Positions 1 through 5,667 of a stretch of DNA of 5,983 nucleotides are shown in pieces. The position numbers and the translations under genes are program-made. The stretch covers positions 1-5,983 of the forward strand of contig JAEEXV010000309.1 of NCBI GenBank assembly GCA_016287975.1, given 5' to 3'. Source of the DNA: Lentisphaeria bacterium (GTDB lineage Bacteria > Verrucomicrobiota > Lentisphaeria > Oligosphaerales > Oligosphaeraceae). Below the pieces are notes generated by a model. It worked only from the letters and a program-made list of their open reading frames with translations. It ran no database searches and had not been told where the DNA came from. The first letter of the stretch is position 1. Every line of letters begins with the position of its first letter.

Positions 1-381
1 CGCGGGCGGCGGCGGAGCGGCCTTCTGGGCCTCGGGCGCGGCCTGGGCGGAGGGCGCTTCTGGCGCGGGCTTGCCCTCGGGCGGCGTGTCAGGTTCGGCG
101 GGGGCAGAGTCGTCGTCGGCGTCGTCTTCATCGCCGTCCTCCAGCATCTCCTGCGTGGCGGGCAGCATGTCCCAATAGTGGAGGAAAGCGTTCTTGCCGA
201 CGCCGATGTCGACGAAGGCCGCCTGCAGGGACGGCTCCAGGTTCTTGATGCGTCCCTTGTAGATGGAGCCGACGATGCGGTCCTTGTTGTTGCGCTCCAT
301 GAAGTAGTCCTGCAGTTTGCCGTCTTCGACGACGGCCACGCTGACCTGGAGCTCTTCCGAATTGATGATGATCTGTTTCAT
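1..381 (-). CDS. rne: Rne/Rng-family ribonuclease (RNase E/G), N-terminal part, truncated by the window edge
   Basis: RNase E/G is an endoribonuclease for mRNA decay and rRNA/tRNA processing. Only the first 127 residues are present; the gene continues beyond position 1. Residues 1-70 match the start of the family: [22 protein letters not shown], a short segment [19 protein letters not shown], then [22 protein letters not shown], the first strands of the S1 RNA-binding domain. After residue 75 the S1 fold is interrupted by an acidic stretch ([11 protein letters not shown], 81-91) and then a Pro/Ala/Glu-rich stretch to the window edge, probably a disordered loop inserted in S1. The catalytic DNase I-like domain lies outside the window. 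It follows fmt by 29 nt and is probably cotranscribed with it. I chose the ATG at 381 because the family homology starts there; a GTG at 414, overlapping the fmt stop as GTGA, would add 11 residues. Neither start has a good Shine-Dalgarno sequence. The sequence cannot separate RNase E from RNase G. Confidence 0.92.
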   Translation of the reverse strand, partial: MKQIIINSEELQVSVAVVEDGKLQDYFMERNNKDRIVGSIYKGRIKNLEPSLQAAFVDIGVGKNAFLHYWDMLPATQEMLEDGDEDDADDDSAPAEPDTPPEGKPAPEAPSAQAAPEAQKAAPPPPA

Positions 382-410
382 TGCGGGATAATCAAATTGG
401 GTTTGGGCGG

Positions 411-1394
411 TCACTCCAGGATGCATCCTGGCATCACTGGATTGCCGCGCAGAAACGAAACCGCGTCCATCCCCTTGCCCCCCTCTGGAATGACTTGGCG
501 GAGCAGCAGCACGCCGTCGCCCGTGGCGACGCGCAGGCCGTCCCGCTGGTCGGGAAGGATCTGGCCGGGAGTGGTGTCGGGGACGGCGGGGCAGGCGGTC
601 GCCGCGGTGATCTGGAGCCGCCGCAGTTTGCCATGCACGGGTATGTAGGTGAAGGCACGCGGCCAGGGCTGGTAGGCCCGCACCATGTTCGCGATGCGGA
701 CCGCGCTGGCGTGCCAGTCCACAATGCCGTCGTTCTTGCTGATCTTGTGCACATTTCGACTGGTCGCGGGCGGCTGCGCCAAAGCCGCCATCCCCTCGCG
801 GGCCACCCCCCAGACCACGTCGACGACATGGGACGCCGCCAGCCCCCCCAGGCGCATCTCCAGATCCCCTGCGTTCTCCTCAGGCAGAATCGGCAGTTCC
901 CACGAGGCATAGACGGGTCCCGTGTCCAGGCCTGCGTCCATCCGCATGAAGGAGACCCCCGTCACCGCATCCCCGTTCAGGATCGCGCTGCTGATCGGGC
1001 ACGCGCCACGATAGCGCGGCAGCAGGGAGGCATGCACATTGAGGCAGCCGCGGCTCGGCAGCTCCAGGATCGCCTTCTTCAGCAACTGGCCGAACGACAC
1101 CACCAGCACCACCTCGACCGCCAGCGCACGCAGATGCTCCAGAAACTCAGGCGTGTTGACCGAGGCGACGCGCTCCACTTCGCACCCTCTCGCCAGCGCA
1201 TACTGCGCAAACGCCGTCGGCGTCAGATGCTGACGGCGCCCCACGGGGCGGTCTGGCTGCGAACCGACCCCGACCAGATCCACGCGCGCATCGGCACGCA
1301 GCGCATCCAGAATCGGGCCGCCAATCGGACCCGAACTCAGGTAGAAGACGCGCACACGCGGATTCTGCGGTTGTTCACAGGCACCTTCGCTCAT
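411..1394 (-). CDS. fmt: Methionyl-tRNA formyltransferase
   Basis: Fmt transfers a formyl group from 10-formyltetrahydrofolate to Met-tRNA(fMet), making the initiator tRNA in the cytoplasm. The 327-residue length is near the usual 310-330. Visible marks are the tRNA-contacting loop [15 protein letters not shown] (46-60), the catalytic core [12 protein letters not shown] (119-130) with Asn119 and His121, and MDAGLDTG (152-159) with catalytic Asp157. The C-terminal OB-like domain contains [10 protein letters not shown] (239-248) and ends with the [14 protein letters not shown] signature. The N-terminus ([20 protein letters not shown]) departs from the common GTPxFAVP form, and the core has ACPI where AAPI is usual; both look tolerable. 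I start at the ATG at 1394 because the frame upstream, open to 1595, carries no family homology and contains the predicted promoter. The RNase E/G gene follows 29 nt downstream. No strong Shine-Dalgarno sequence is seen. Confidence 0.97.
   Translation of the reverse strand: MSEGACEQPQNPRVRVFYLSSGPIGGPILDALRADARVDLVGVGSQPDRPVGRRQHLTPTAFAQYALARGCEVERVASVNTPEFLEHLRALAVEVVLVVSFGQLLKKAILELPSRGCLNVHASLLPRYRGACPISSAILNGDAVTGVSFMRMDAGLDTGPVYASWELPILPEENAGDLEMRLGGLAASHVVDVVWGVAREGMAALAQPPATSRNVHKISKNDGIVDWHASAVRIANMVRAYQPWPRAFTYIPVHGKLRRLQITAATACPAVPDTTPGQILPDQRDGLRVATGDGVLLLRQVIPEGGKGMDAVSFLRGNPVMPGCILE
416..431. repeat. Perfect 16-bp palindrome at the 3' end of fmt
   Basis: CCAGGATGCATCCTGG is identical to its own reverse complement and lies in the last codons of fmt, ending two bases before its stop codon on the minus strand. 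In RNA it could fold as a six-pair stem with a UGCA loop, about 35 nt ahead of the RNase E/G start. It could be a DNA-binding site, a cleavage or pause site between the two cistrons, or chance within coding sequence. Confidence 0.45.
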
Positions 1395-1447
1395 CGGGCA
1401 AAAAACACTTGAAGGGGAATGAGGGTAGAAGAGAAAACTTGCAGGGG

Positions 1448-1468
1448 ATATCTTCCAGTCGGAGATAT
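1448..1468. repeat. Small inverted repeat ATATCT/AGATAT upstream of the promoter core
   Basis: Arms 1448-1453 and 1463-1468 are exact reverse complements across a 9-nt spacer. The dyad lies about 50-70 bp upstream of the predicted plus-strand transcription start, and inside the predicted fmt leader on the other strand. It could be an activator or repressor site. Six-bp arms can arise by chance, so this is weak. Confidence 0.2.
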
Positions 1469-1503
1469 GCTGCCGCACAAGAACAATGCGGAAACGCGAC
1501 AAG

Positions 1504-1512
1504 TGATATAAT
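1504..1512 (+). promoter_or_regulatory. Predicted extended -10 promoter for the regulator/polysaccharide operon
   Basis: TGATATAAT is a perfect TATAAT (1507-1512) preceded by the TGn extension, in an otherwise GC-rich region. No good TTGACA-like -35 box is seen 16-18 bp upstream, as is common for extended -10 promoters. Transcription would start near 1519, giving a leader of about 110 nt before the ATG at 1629. No other promoter-like element is obvious ahead of the downstream genes, which fits one operon. Confidence 0.5.
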
Positions 1513-1536
1513 ATAGTCCATGCGCGCAAGATTGAA
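1508..1536 (-). promoter_or_regulatory. Predicted sigma70-type promoter for fmt, overlapping the divergent promoter
   Basis: Read on the minus strand, TTCAAT (1536-1531) and TATTAT (1513-1508) are separated by 17 bp, a plausible though imperfect -35/-10 pair. Transcription would start near 1501, leaving a leader of about 105 nt before fmt. The -10 box shares five base pairs with the plus-strand TATAAT, so polymerase could probably occupy only one direction at a time. Confidence 0.4.
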
Positions 1537-1628
1537 CCCTCCGATCCGCAAATGTGGCGCGGCAATCCCGTTTTTTCAGCGCAGCGCATGGGCAATCCTG
1601 GAAAGAATAGCCATATTATGTGTTTGCC

Positions 1629-3281
1629 ATGAATGAACGACTCCCTAAAATCCTAGCGCTGGATGACGAGAAACTCATCCTCATGACCCTGCGGAAGAGC
1701 CTGGCGGACGCGTACGACGTCACCGAATGCCAGACCGTCGAGGAGGCCCTCGAAGTCTTCCGCAAGTCCCACTTCGACCTGGTCATCACCGACATCATGA
1801 TGGGGCAGGTGGACGGATTCAGGTTCCGCACCATGATCCGTTCGATGAACTCCGACATCCCCATCATTTTCCTCTCCTCGCTGATGGACGACTCGGGCAG
1901 CCCGCTGCTCCTCCGCATCATGGAGGACAGCTACTCCTATTTCCTGCGCAAGGGCGCCACCAAGAAGCAGCTGCAGGCCAAGATCGAGCAGGCCCTCTCC
2001 ATCAGCCGCCCCCAGTCCGAACTCAAGTCCCTCCAGCGGCGCTTCGACCGCAACCTCGCCCTCGCCGCCCAGGTCCAGCAGGTCATGCTCCCGCCCTGGG
2101 TGCAGTGCACCCAGGAATACGAATATTGCTTCACCTACAAGCCCCTCGAGCGCGTCTCAGGGGACCTCTTCGAGTGGATCCCCATCGGCGACGGCAGTTT
2201 CGTCGGCGTCTTCGGCGACCTCTCGGGCCATGGCGTCCAGGCCGCGCTCTCCATGGTCGCCATCGAGACCATCATCCGCCCGCAACTGCTCCAGGTCAAG
2301 AACGTCCATTCCCTGAAGCCCAACGCCATCCTCCAGGAACTCAACCGCTTCTTCTGCACCAAGTTCAACGGCGTCACCAACATGGCCTGCCTCGTCTCCA
2401 TCTGGAACTTCCGGCAGAACACCGTCATCTACCAACGGGCGGGACTCCCCGACTTCACCATCATCGACTCCCGCACCGGTAAGATCCGCAACCCCAATCC
2501 AGACGACCGCGCGAACCTCACCGTCGGCATGAGCTCCGACATCTCCTACCTCGAAAGCGACAATGTCGTCGCCCATTTCACCGACGACGAGGTCTTCCTG
2601 ATCAACACCGACGGTTTTGACGACATGGGCACCGAGGACGCCCCCTACGGCGGCCTCAACATGGACATATTCCATGAAATCCTGTCCACCGCCGTCCGCG
2701 CCGAATCCATCCTCGCGCTGCCCCACCGCCTCCTCAGCGCCATGGCGCAACTCGGATTCGACCATCAGATCGACGACTGCTTCCTGTGGACGCTGCGGAA
2801 GCCCGCTCCGGCCGACGGCCCCGAACTCTGCCTGGCCATCCCCCCTGACAATGTCCAGGCCGACCAGGCCGTGATCCAGGCCTCCGACTTCGTGCGGAAA
2901 CGCTGCCAGTCCGACGCCCTCGCGACCAAGACGGGGCTCCTCCTCTCCGAGTGCCTCGCCAACATCATCAAGCACGGCTCCAGCAACACCGCCCTGCGCT
3001 CCTGCGACCGCATCGCGGTGCAGTTGACCGACGAGACGGACTGCGTCAAGATCACCGTCTTCGACCGCTGCGTCGGCTGGGACGCCAGCAAATTGATGGA
3101 GAGCAACCAGAGCGATATCGACCGCCTGCTCGCCGACCTCAACCGCAAGAAGTCCGACAGCGGGCGCGGCATCCCCATCATGCGCACCCTGTCTCCGCAG
3201 ATCCAGAACCGCCTTCTGGATGGCGTCAACGAGACCATCTTCCGCATCTCCAAGGCGGAACCGGAACCTGAAACCACCTGA
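1629..3281 (+). CDS. Response regulator with receiver, PP2C/SpoIIE phosphatase and RsbW-like kinase domains (HsbR-like)
   Basis: A 550-residue cytoplasmic signalling protein with no membrane segment. Residues 7-122 form a receiver: acidic pair D12/D13, phospho-acceptor D55 in VITDIMM, S83, and K108 in LRKGA. A helical linker (about 125-155) ends in AAQVQQVMLPP, the usual lead-in to SpoIIE-type phosphatases. The PP2C domain (about 156-390) keeps its metal ligands: D179 in VSGDLFEW, D197 in GDLSGHG, D328 in NTDGF, and D382/D383. Residues about 405-542 form a GHKL ATPase of the RsbW type: N-box SECLANIIKHG (E441, N445) and GRGIPIM (512-518). Its G1 box reads DRCVGWD (479-485), with Cys for the first Gly. 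This domain order is that of HsbR and CrsR, which both phosphorylate and dephosphorylate a STAS anti-anti-sigma protein. The Hpt gene 20 nt downstream supports this. The in-frame GTG at 1620 would add three residues; the ATG is preferred without a decisive ribosome-binding site. Confidence 0.93.
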   Translation: MNERLPKILALDDEKLILMTLRKSLADAYDVTECQTVEEALEVFRKSHFDLVITDIMMGQVDGFRFRTMIRSMNSDIPIIFLSSLMDDSGSPLLLRIMEDSYSYFLRKGATKKQLQAKIEQALSISRPQSELKSLQRRFDRNLALAAQVQQVMLPPWVQCTQEYEYCFTYKPLERVSGDLFEWIPIGDGSFVGVFGDLSGHGVQAALSMVAIETIIRPQLLQVKNVHSLKPNAILQELNRFFCTKFNGVTNMACLVSIWNFRQNTVIYQRAGLPDFTIIDSRTGKIRNPNPDDRANLTVGMSSDISYLESDNVVAHFTDDEVFLINTDGFDDMGTEDAPYGGLNMDIFHEILSTAVRAESILALPHRLLSAMAQLGFDHQIDDCFLWTLRKPAPADGPELCLAIPPDNVQADQAVIQASDFVRKRCQSDALATKTGLLLSECLANIIKHGSSNTALRSCDRIAVQLTDETDCVKITVFDRCVGWDASKLMESNQSDIDRLLADLNRKKSDSGRGIPIMRTLSPQIQNRLLDGVNETIFRISKAEPEPETT

Positions 3282-3301
3282 TTCAATCCGTTGGGAATAC
3301 C

Positions 3302-3619
3302 ATGACCACCAAAGCGGAACTGAAAAAGAACTTCGCCGACCTCATCGGCGCGGACGACGACGCGACTCTCGAGGAGTTCTACGCCAGCTACAAGGAAGGC
3401 GTCGTGAACGCCCACAGCGACATGCTCAAGGCCATCGCGGCGGGCGACTTCATGGCCGTCCGCCAGGCCGCCCACGCCCTCAAGGGCATCGCCCTCACAG
3501 CCAACCACCAGGAGGCGATGGACATCTCCCTGGCCATAAGCGCCGCCGCCAAGCAGGAGCAGATGGATCCGATCCGCGACCTCGCCGCGAAACTGCAGGA
3601 ACTCTGCAACCAACTATAG
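3302..3619 (+). CDS. Single-domain histidine phosphotransfer protein (HptB-like)
   Basis: A 105-residue, mostly helical protein. The diagnostic motif is AAHALKG (56-62): His58 is the predicted phosphorylated histidine, with Lys61 and Gly62 in their conserved places. The length suits a lone Hpt four-helix bundle, and no kinase or receiver domain is attached. Hpt proteins carry phosphate between the receiver of a hybrid histidine kinase and the receiver of a response regulator. The natural partner here is the receiver of the gene ending 20 nt upstream (D55), as HptB serves HsbR in Pseudomonas aeruginosa. A GGGA a few bases ahead of the ATG is a weak Shine-Dalgarno candidate. The sugar transferase starts 13 nt after the stop, so signalling and polysaccharide genes are probably cotranscribed. 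No histidine kinase is visible in the window. Confidence 0.9.
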   Translation: MTTKAELKKNFADLIGADDDATLEEFYASYKEGVVNAHSDMLKAIAAGDFMAVRQAAHALKGIALTANHQEAMDISLAISAAAKQEQMDPIRDLAAKLQELCNQL

Positions 3620-3632
3620 GGCTGCCCGCGAA

Positions 3633-4361
3633 ATGACCGCATTGGAGGAACAGGCCAGAAGATGCGAGGGCATCCGCGAACTCTCGCGGGAGCTGCGGCG
3701 CCGCGCAGGAGACAGCAACCTGTCCAGACGCGAAAGCAGGCGCTGGCGCATCCACACCCGCTTCTACCAGTACGCCAAGCGCGCCCTCGACCTGACCGTC
3801 TCCATCATCGCCCTCCTCCTGCTGATGCCGCTGATGCTGGTGATCGCCATCATCATCAAGCTGGAATCCCCAGGCCCCATCATCTACCGCTCCATCCGCG
3901 TCGGAAGATACGGACGGCATTTCTGCTTCTTCAAGTTCCGCTCCATGGAGGAGGGCGCCGACCGTCGCCGGGACGAGCTGGCCGCCCAGAACGAATCCCC
4001 CGACGGCATCTTCTACAAGGCCAGCAATGACGTGCGCTGCACGCGCTTCGGGAGGATCCTGCGCAAGTTGTCCCTGGACGAGCTGCCGCAGCTGGTCAAC
4101 GTCCTGCTGGGGGACATGAGCCTCGTCGGCCCGCGGCCGCACGAGCCGCGGGAGGTCGCCTCCTATACCCTGGAGCAGCGCAAGAGCCTCGACATCCTGC
4201 CTGGCATCACGGGCCTCACCCAGATCACCTGCCGCAGGGGTTCCATCGCCGAGCAGAGCGCCACGGACCAGAAGTACATCGCCACGCAGTCGTTCTGGGG
4301 GGACATCGTGATTCTCCTGAAGACCATCCCCGCAGTGCTCTCCTGCCGGGGCGCCTGCTGA
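3633..4361 (+). CDS. Bacterial sugar transferase: short monotopic phosphoglycosyl transferase for exopolysaccharide or glycan initiation
   Basis: Enzymes of this family move a sugar phosphate from a nucleotide sugar to undecaprenyl phosphate at the inner membrane, the first step of exopolysaccharide, O-antigen or glycoprotein glycan assembly. The protein has 242 residues. After an Arg-rich polar N-terminus (1-47), YAKRALDL (46-53) leads into one hydrophobic helix (about 54-76) with a central Pro66, fitting the re-entrant helix of monotopic enzymes. Then come [10 protein letters not shown] (78-87), [16 protein letters not shown] (90-105), [23 protein letters not shown] (132-154) with the catalytic Asp149-Glu150 pair, [19 protein letters not shown] (157-175) and [10 protein letters not shown] (189-198). 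The full core is intact. It lacks the N-terminal four-helix and Rossmann-like region of WbaP/WcaJ-type proteins, so it is the small class. The substrate sugar cannot be told. It sits 13 nt after the Hpt gene and 10 nt before the beta-helix gene. Confidence 0.95.
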   Translation: MTALEEQARRCEGIRELSRELRRRAGDSNLSRRESRRWRIHTRFYQYAKRALDLTVSIIALLLLMPLMLVIAIIIKLESPGPIIYRSIRVGRYGRHFCFFKFRSMEEGADRRRDELAAQNESPDGIFYKASNDVRCTRFGRILRKLSLDELPQLVNVLLGDMSLVGPRPHEPREVASYTLEQRKSLDILPGITGLTQITCRRGSIAEQSATDQKYIATQSFWGDIVILLKTIPAVLSCRGAC

Positions 4362-4371
4362 ACACCCTCCC

Positions 4372-5667
4372 ATGCGCGCCATCGTCTATCCCTATCTCCC
4401 TCGTCCCGACTGGCAGGAGACCTATTTCCCCGAACGCAGCATCTACACCCTCCCCCTGGCGGGGCGAAACTACGGGGGGCATCTCCTGGACTGCCTGCAC
4501 GAGGCGGGCGTCGCCGAGACCATGCTCGCGGACATCTATTTCAGCCCGCTCTATTTCCGTCATCTCTGCCAGATCCATTTCTGGCGCGGCGAATGGCACT
4601 ACCACGGCACCCGCCGCGGCGAATTGCGCACTGTGCTCGACCGCTTCGACCGCTTCTGCCGCGGCCATGAGGTCATCGTCCTGCACGGCTTCCTGCTCCC
4701 GCAGGCCAGCCTCAAGGACATCGGCGCCGCGCCGATGACGCCAGTCGCCGAGGACGCCCCCACCCCGCCCGGCATCTACCTGCTGCGGCACGACCGCCTG
4801 TGGCGCGTGGAGCTCCCGTATTCGCAGGTCGCCGACATCCACGGCTACACCGAACTCAACTTCCAGTTGATGCACAATCCAGGCATGCACGTCCTGCCTG
4901 GCTATCGGTTCGAGGGCAATGTGCGCTTCGGCGCCAACAACACCATCCTGGAGGGCGCCGACATCCAGCAGCCCGCCATCCTCGGCAACAACCTGCTGCT
5001 GGAGAGCAAGGTGAAACTCCTCGGCAACGTCATCATCTGCAACAACGTCATGGTGGGGCGGGGAACCACGCTCAAGCGCTGCATCGTCCTCGACAACACC
5101 TATATCGGCAGCCACATGGAACTGGTCGACAAGATCGTCTGCGGCTCCTTTGTCATCGATTCGGTGACGGGGGCCTCCGTGCAGCTTTCGGACCATGGGA
5201 TGACGGGGGAGCTTCACCAGGATCCTGGCCTGCTGGATCCCGTGGGCGTCGTGGAGTATCTGCTCGCGTTCCTGCTGATGCTCGGCTACACCCTGCCCTG
5301 GCTGTTCCTCTATCTCCCGTTCTATTTTCTCTGGCGGAAGAGCATCTGGCGCCATCGGCTGTCGTTCGACATCTATCCGCGCCTGTGGCAGGTGCTCTTC
5401 GGCAAGGCGCGGCTGATCGCGCTGAACCACAACGAAAAGAACTGCGTCTTCCGCTTCGGCGAATCCCACTCGAACCGCTGGGCGCCCGAGGAACTCAACG
5501 ACCTCTTCTATTCGCACCGCCGCTCCTGCGGGCTCTCCGTCAGGGTCACCCTGAAGGCGCTGATCAACCGCCTCTTCGCCGTCGTTGAACCGCACGTCTC
5601 AAAATCCAACACCGAAAAGGCCATCGCGGAAATGCTGGCCCAGCTCGACAAGCAGAATGCAGGCTGA
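4372..5667 (+). CDS. Hexapeptide-repeat (left-handed beta-helix) protein with membrane segment, nucleotidyltransferase-like, function unknown
   Basis: A 431-residue protein I recognise only by parts. The N-terminus (ERSIYTLPLAGRNYGGHLLD, 21-40, then LHEAGVAETML) faintly recalls the start of sugar-1-phosphate nucleotidyltransferases, but no intact pyrophosphorylase signature (GxGTRLxPLT) is present, so that domain is absent or degenerate. Residues about 174-262 show hexapeptide periodicity (VRFGANNTILEGADI; VIICNNVMVGRGTTL; IVLDNTYIGSHMEL), predicting a left-handed beta-helix as in sugar-nucleotide synthases and acyltransferases. A strongly hydrophobic stretch at about 293-321, broken by Pro309 and Pro316, should enter the membrane once or twice. 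The tail (322-431) is basic and contains RLWQVLFGKARLIAL (337-351), which echoes the [12 protein letters not shown] motif of the upstream sugar transferase. Its position points to glycan assembly. It begins 10 nt after the sugar transferase and its end overlaps the next gene by 11 nt. No acyltransferase catalytic residue can be assigned with confidence. Confidence 0.75.
   Translation: MRAIVYPYLPRPDWQETYFPERSIYTLPLAGRNYGGHLLDCLHEAGVAETMLADIYFSPLYFRHLCQIHFWRGEWHYHGTRRGELRTVLDRFDRFCRGHEVIVLHGFLLPQASLKDIGAAPMTPVAEDAPTPPGIYLLRHDRLWRVELPYSQVADIHGYTELNFQLMHNPGMHVLPGYRFEGNVRFGANNTILEGADIQQPAILGNNLLLESKVKLLGNVIICNNVMVGRGTTLKRCIVLDNTYIGSHMELVDKIVCGSFVIDSVTGASVQLSDHGMTGELHQDPGLLDPVGVVEYLLAFLLMLGYTLPWLFLYLPFYFLWRKSIWRHRLSFDIYPRLWQVLFGKARLIALNHNEKNCVFRFGESHSNRWAPEELNDLFYSHRRSCGLSVRVTLKALINRLFAVVEPHVSKSNTEKAIAEMLAQLDKQNAG

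Larger units (their letters stand above)
1395..1628. other. Divergent intergenic spacer between fmt and the regulator gene
   Basis: This stretch is clearly more AT-rich than its flanks and separates minus-strand housekeeping genes from the plus-strand cluster. It holds an AT-rich double -10 region near 1504-1515, a small dyad at 1448-1468, and a direct repeat GGCAATCC at 1561-1568 and 1591-1598. I see no tRNA, no structured RNA and no convincing small gene in it. The minus-strand frame open through it is an upstream extension of fmt without recognisable protein sequence. Confidence 0.6.

Noticed and set aside
381..1412. Plus-strand open frame (343 codons) opposite fmt
   Set aside because: The minus strand carries fmt with all catalytic motifs. 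The plus-strand product is Arg/His/Gln-rich and unrecognisable.
1555..1570. Possible sigma54 promoter (TGGCGCGGCAATCCCG)
   Set aside because: It begins like a -24 element, but the -12 GC is not at the required 10-bp spacing from the GG.
1395..1595. Upstream extension of fmt to the ATG at 1595
   Set aside because: The extra 67 residues have no family homology, and the segment contains the predicted promoter region.
2157..2975. Minus-strand open frame (272 codons) opposite the phosphatase region
   Set aside because: It is Gly/Val/Asp/Glu-rich, without motifs, and lies entirely opposite the conserved PP2C and kinase domains.
5217..5228. Palindrome CCAGGATCCTGG in the beta-helix gene, similar to the one at the end of fmt
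   Set aside because: It is a 12-bp palindrome in ordinary coding sequence (QDPG codons) with no positional link to any start, stop or junction. The resemblance to the fmt palindrome is probably chance.
4225..5595. Long minus-strand open frame (456 codons) opposite the sugar transferase and beta-helix genes
   Set aside because: It is antisense to two plus-strand genes with clear motifs. The translation is Val/Asp/Glu/Gln-rich with no family signature, typical of the open complementary frame of GC-rich genes.
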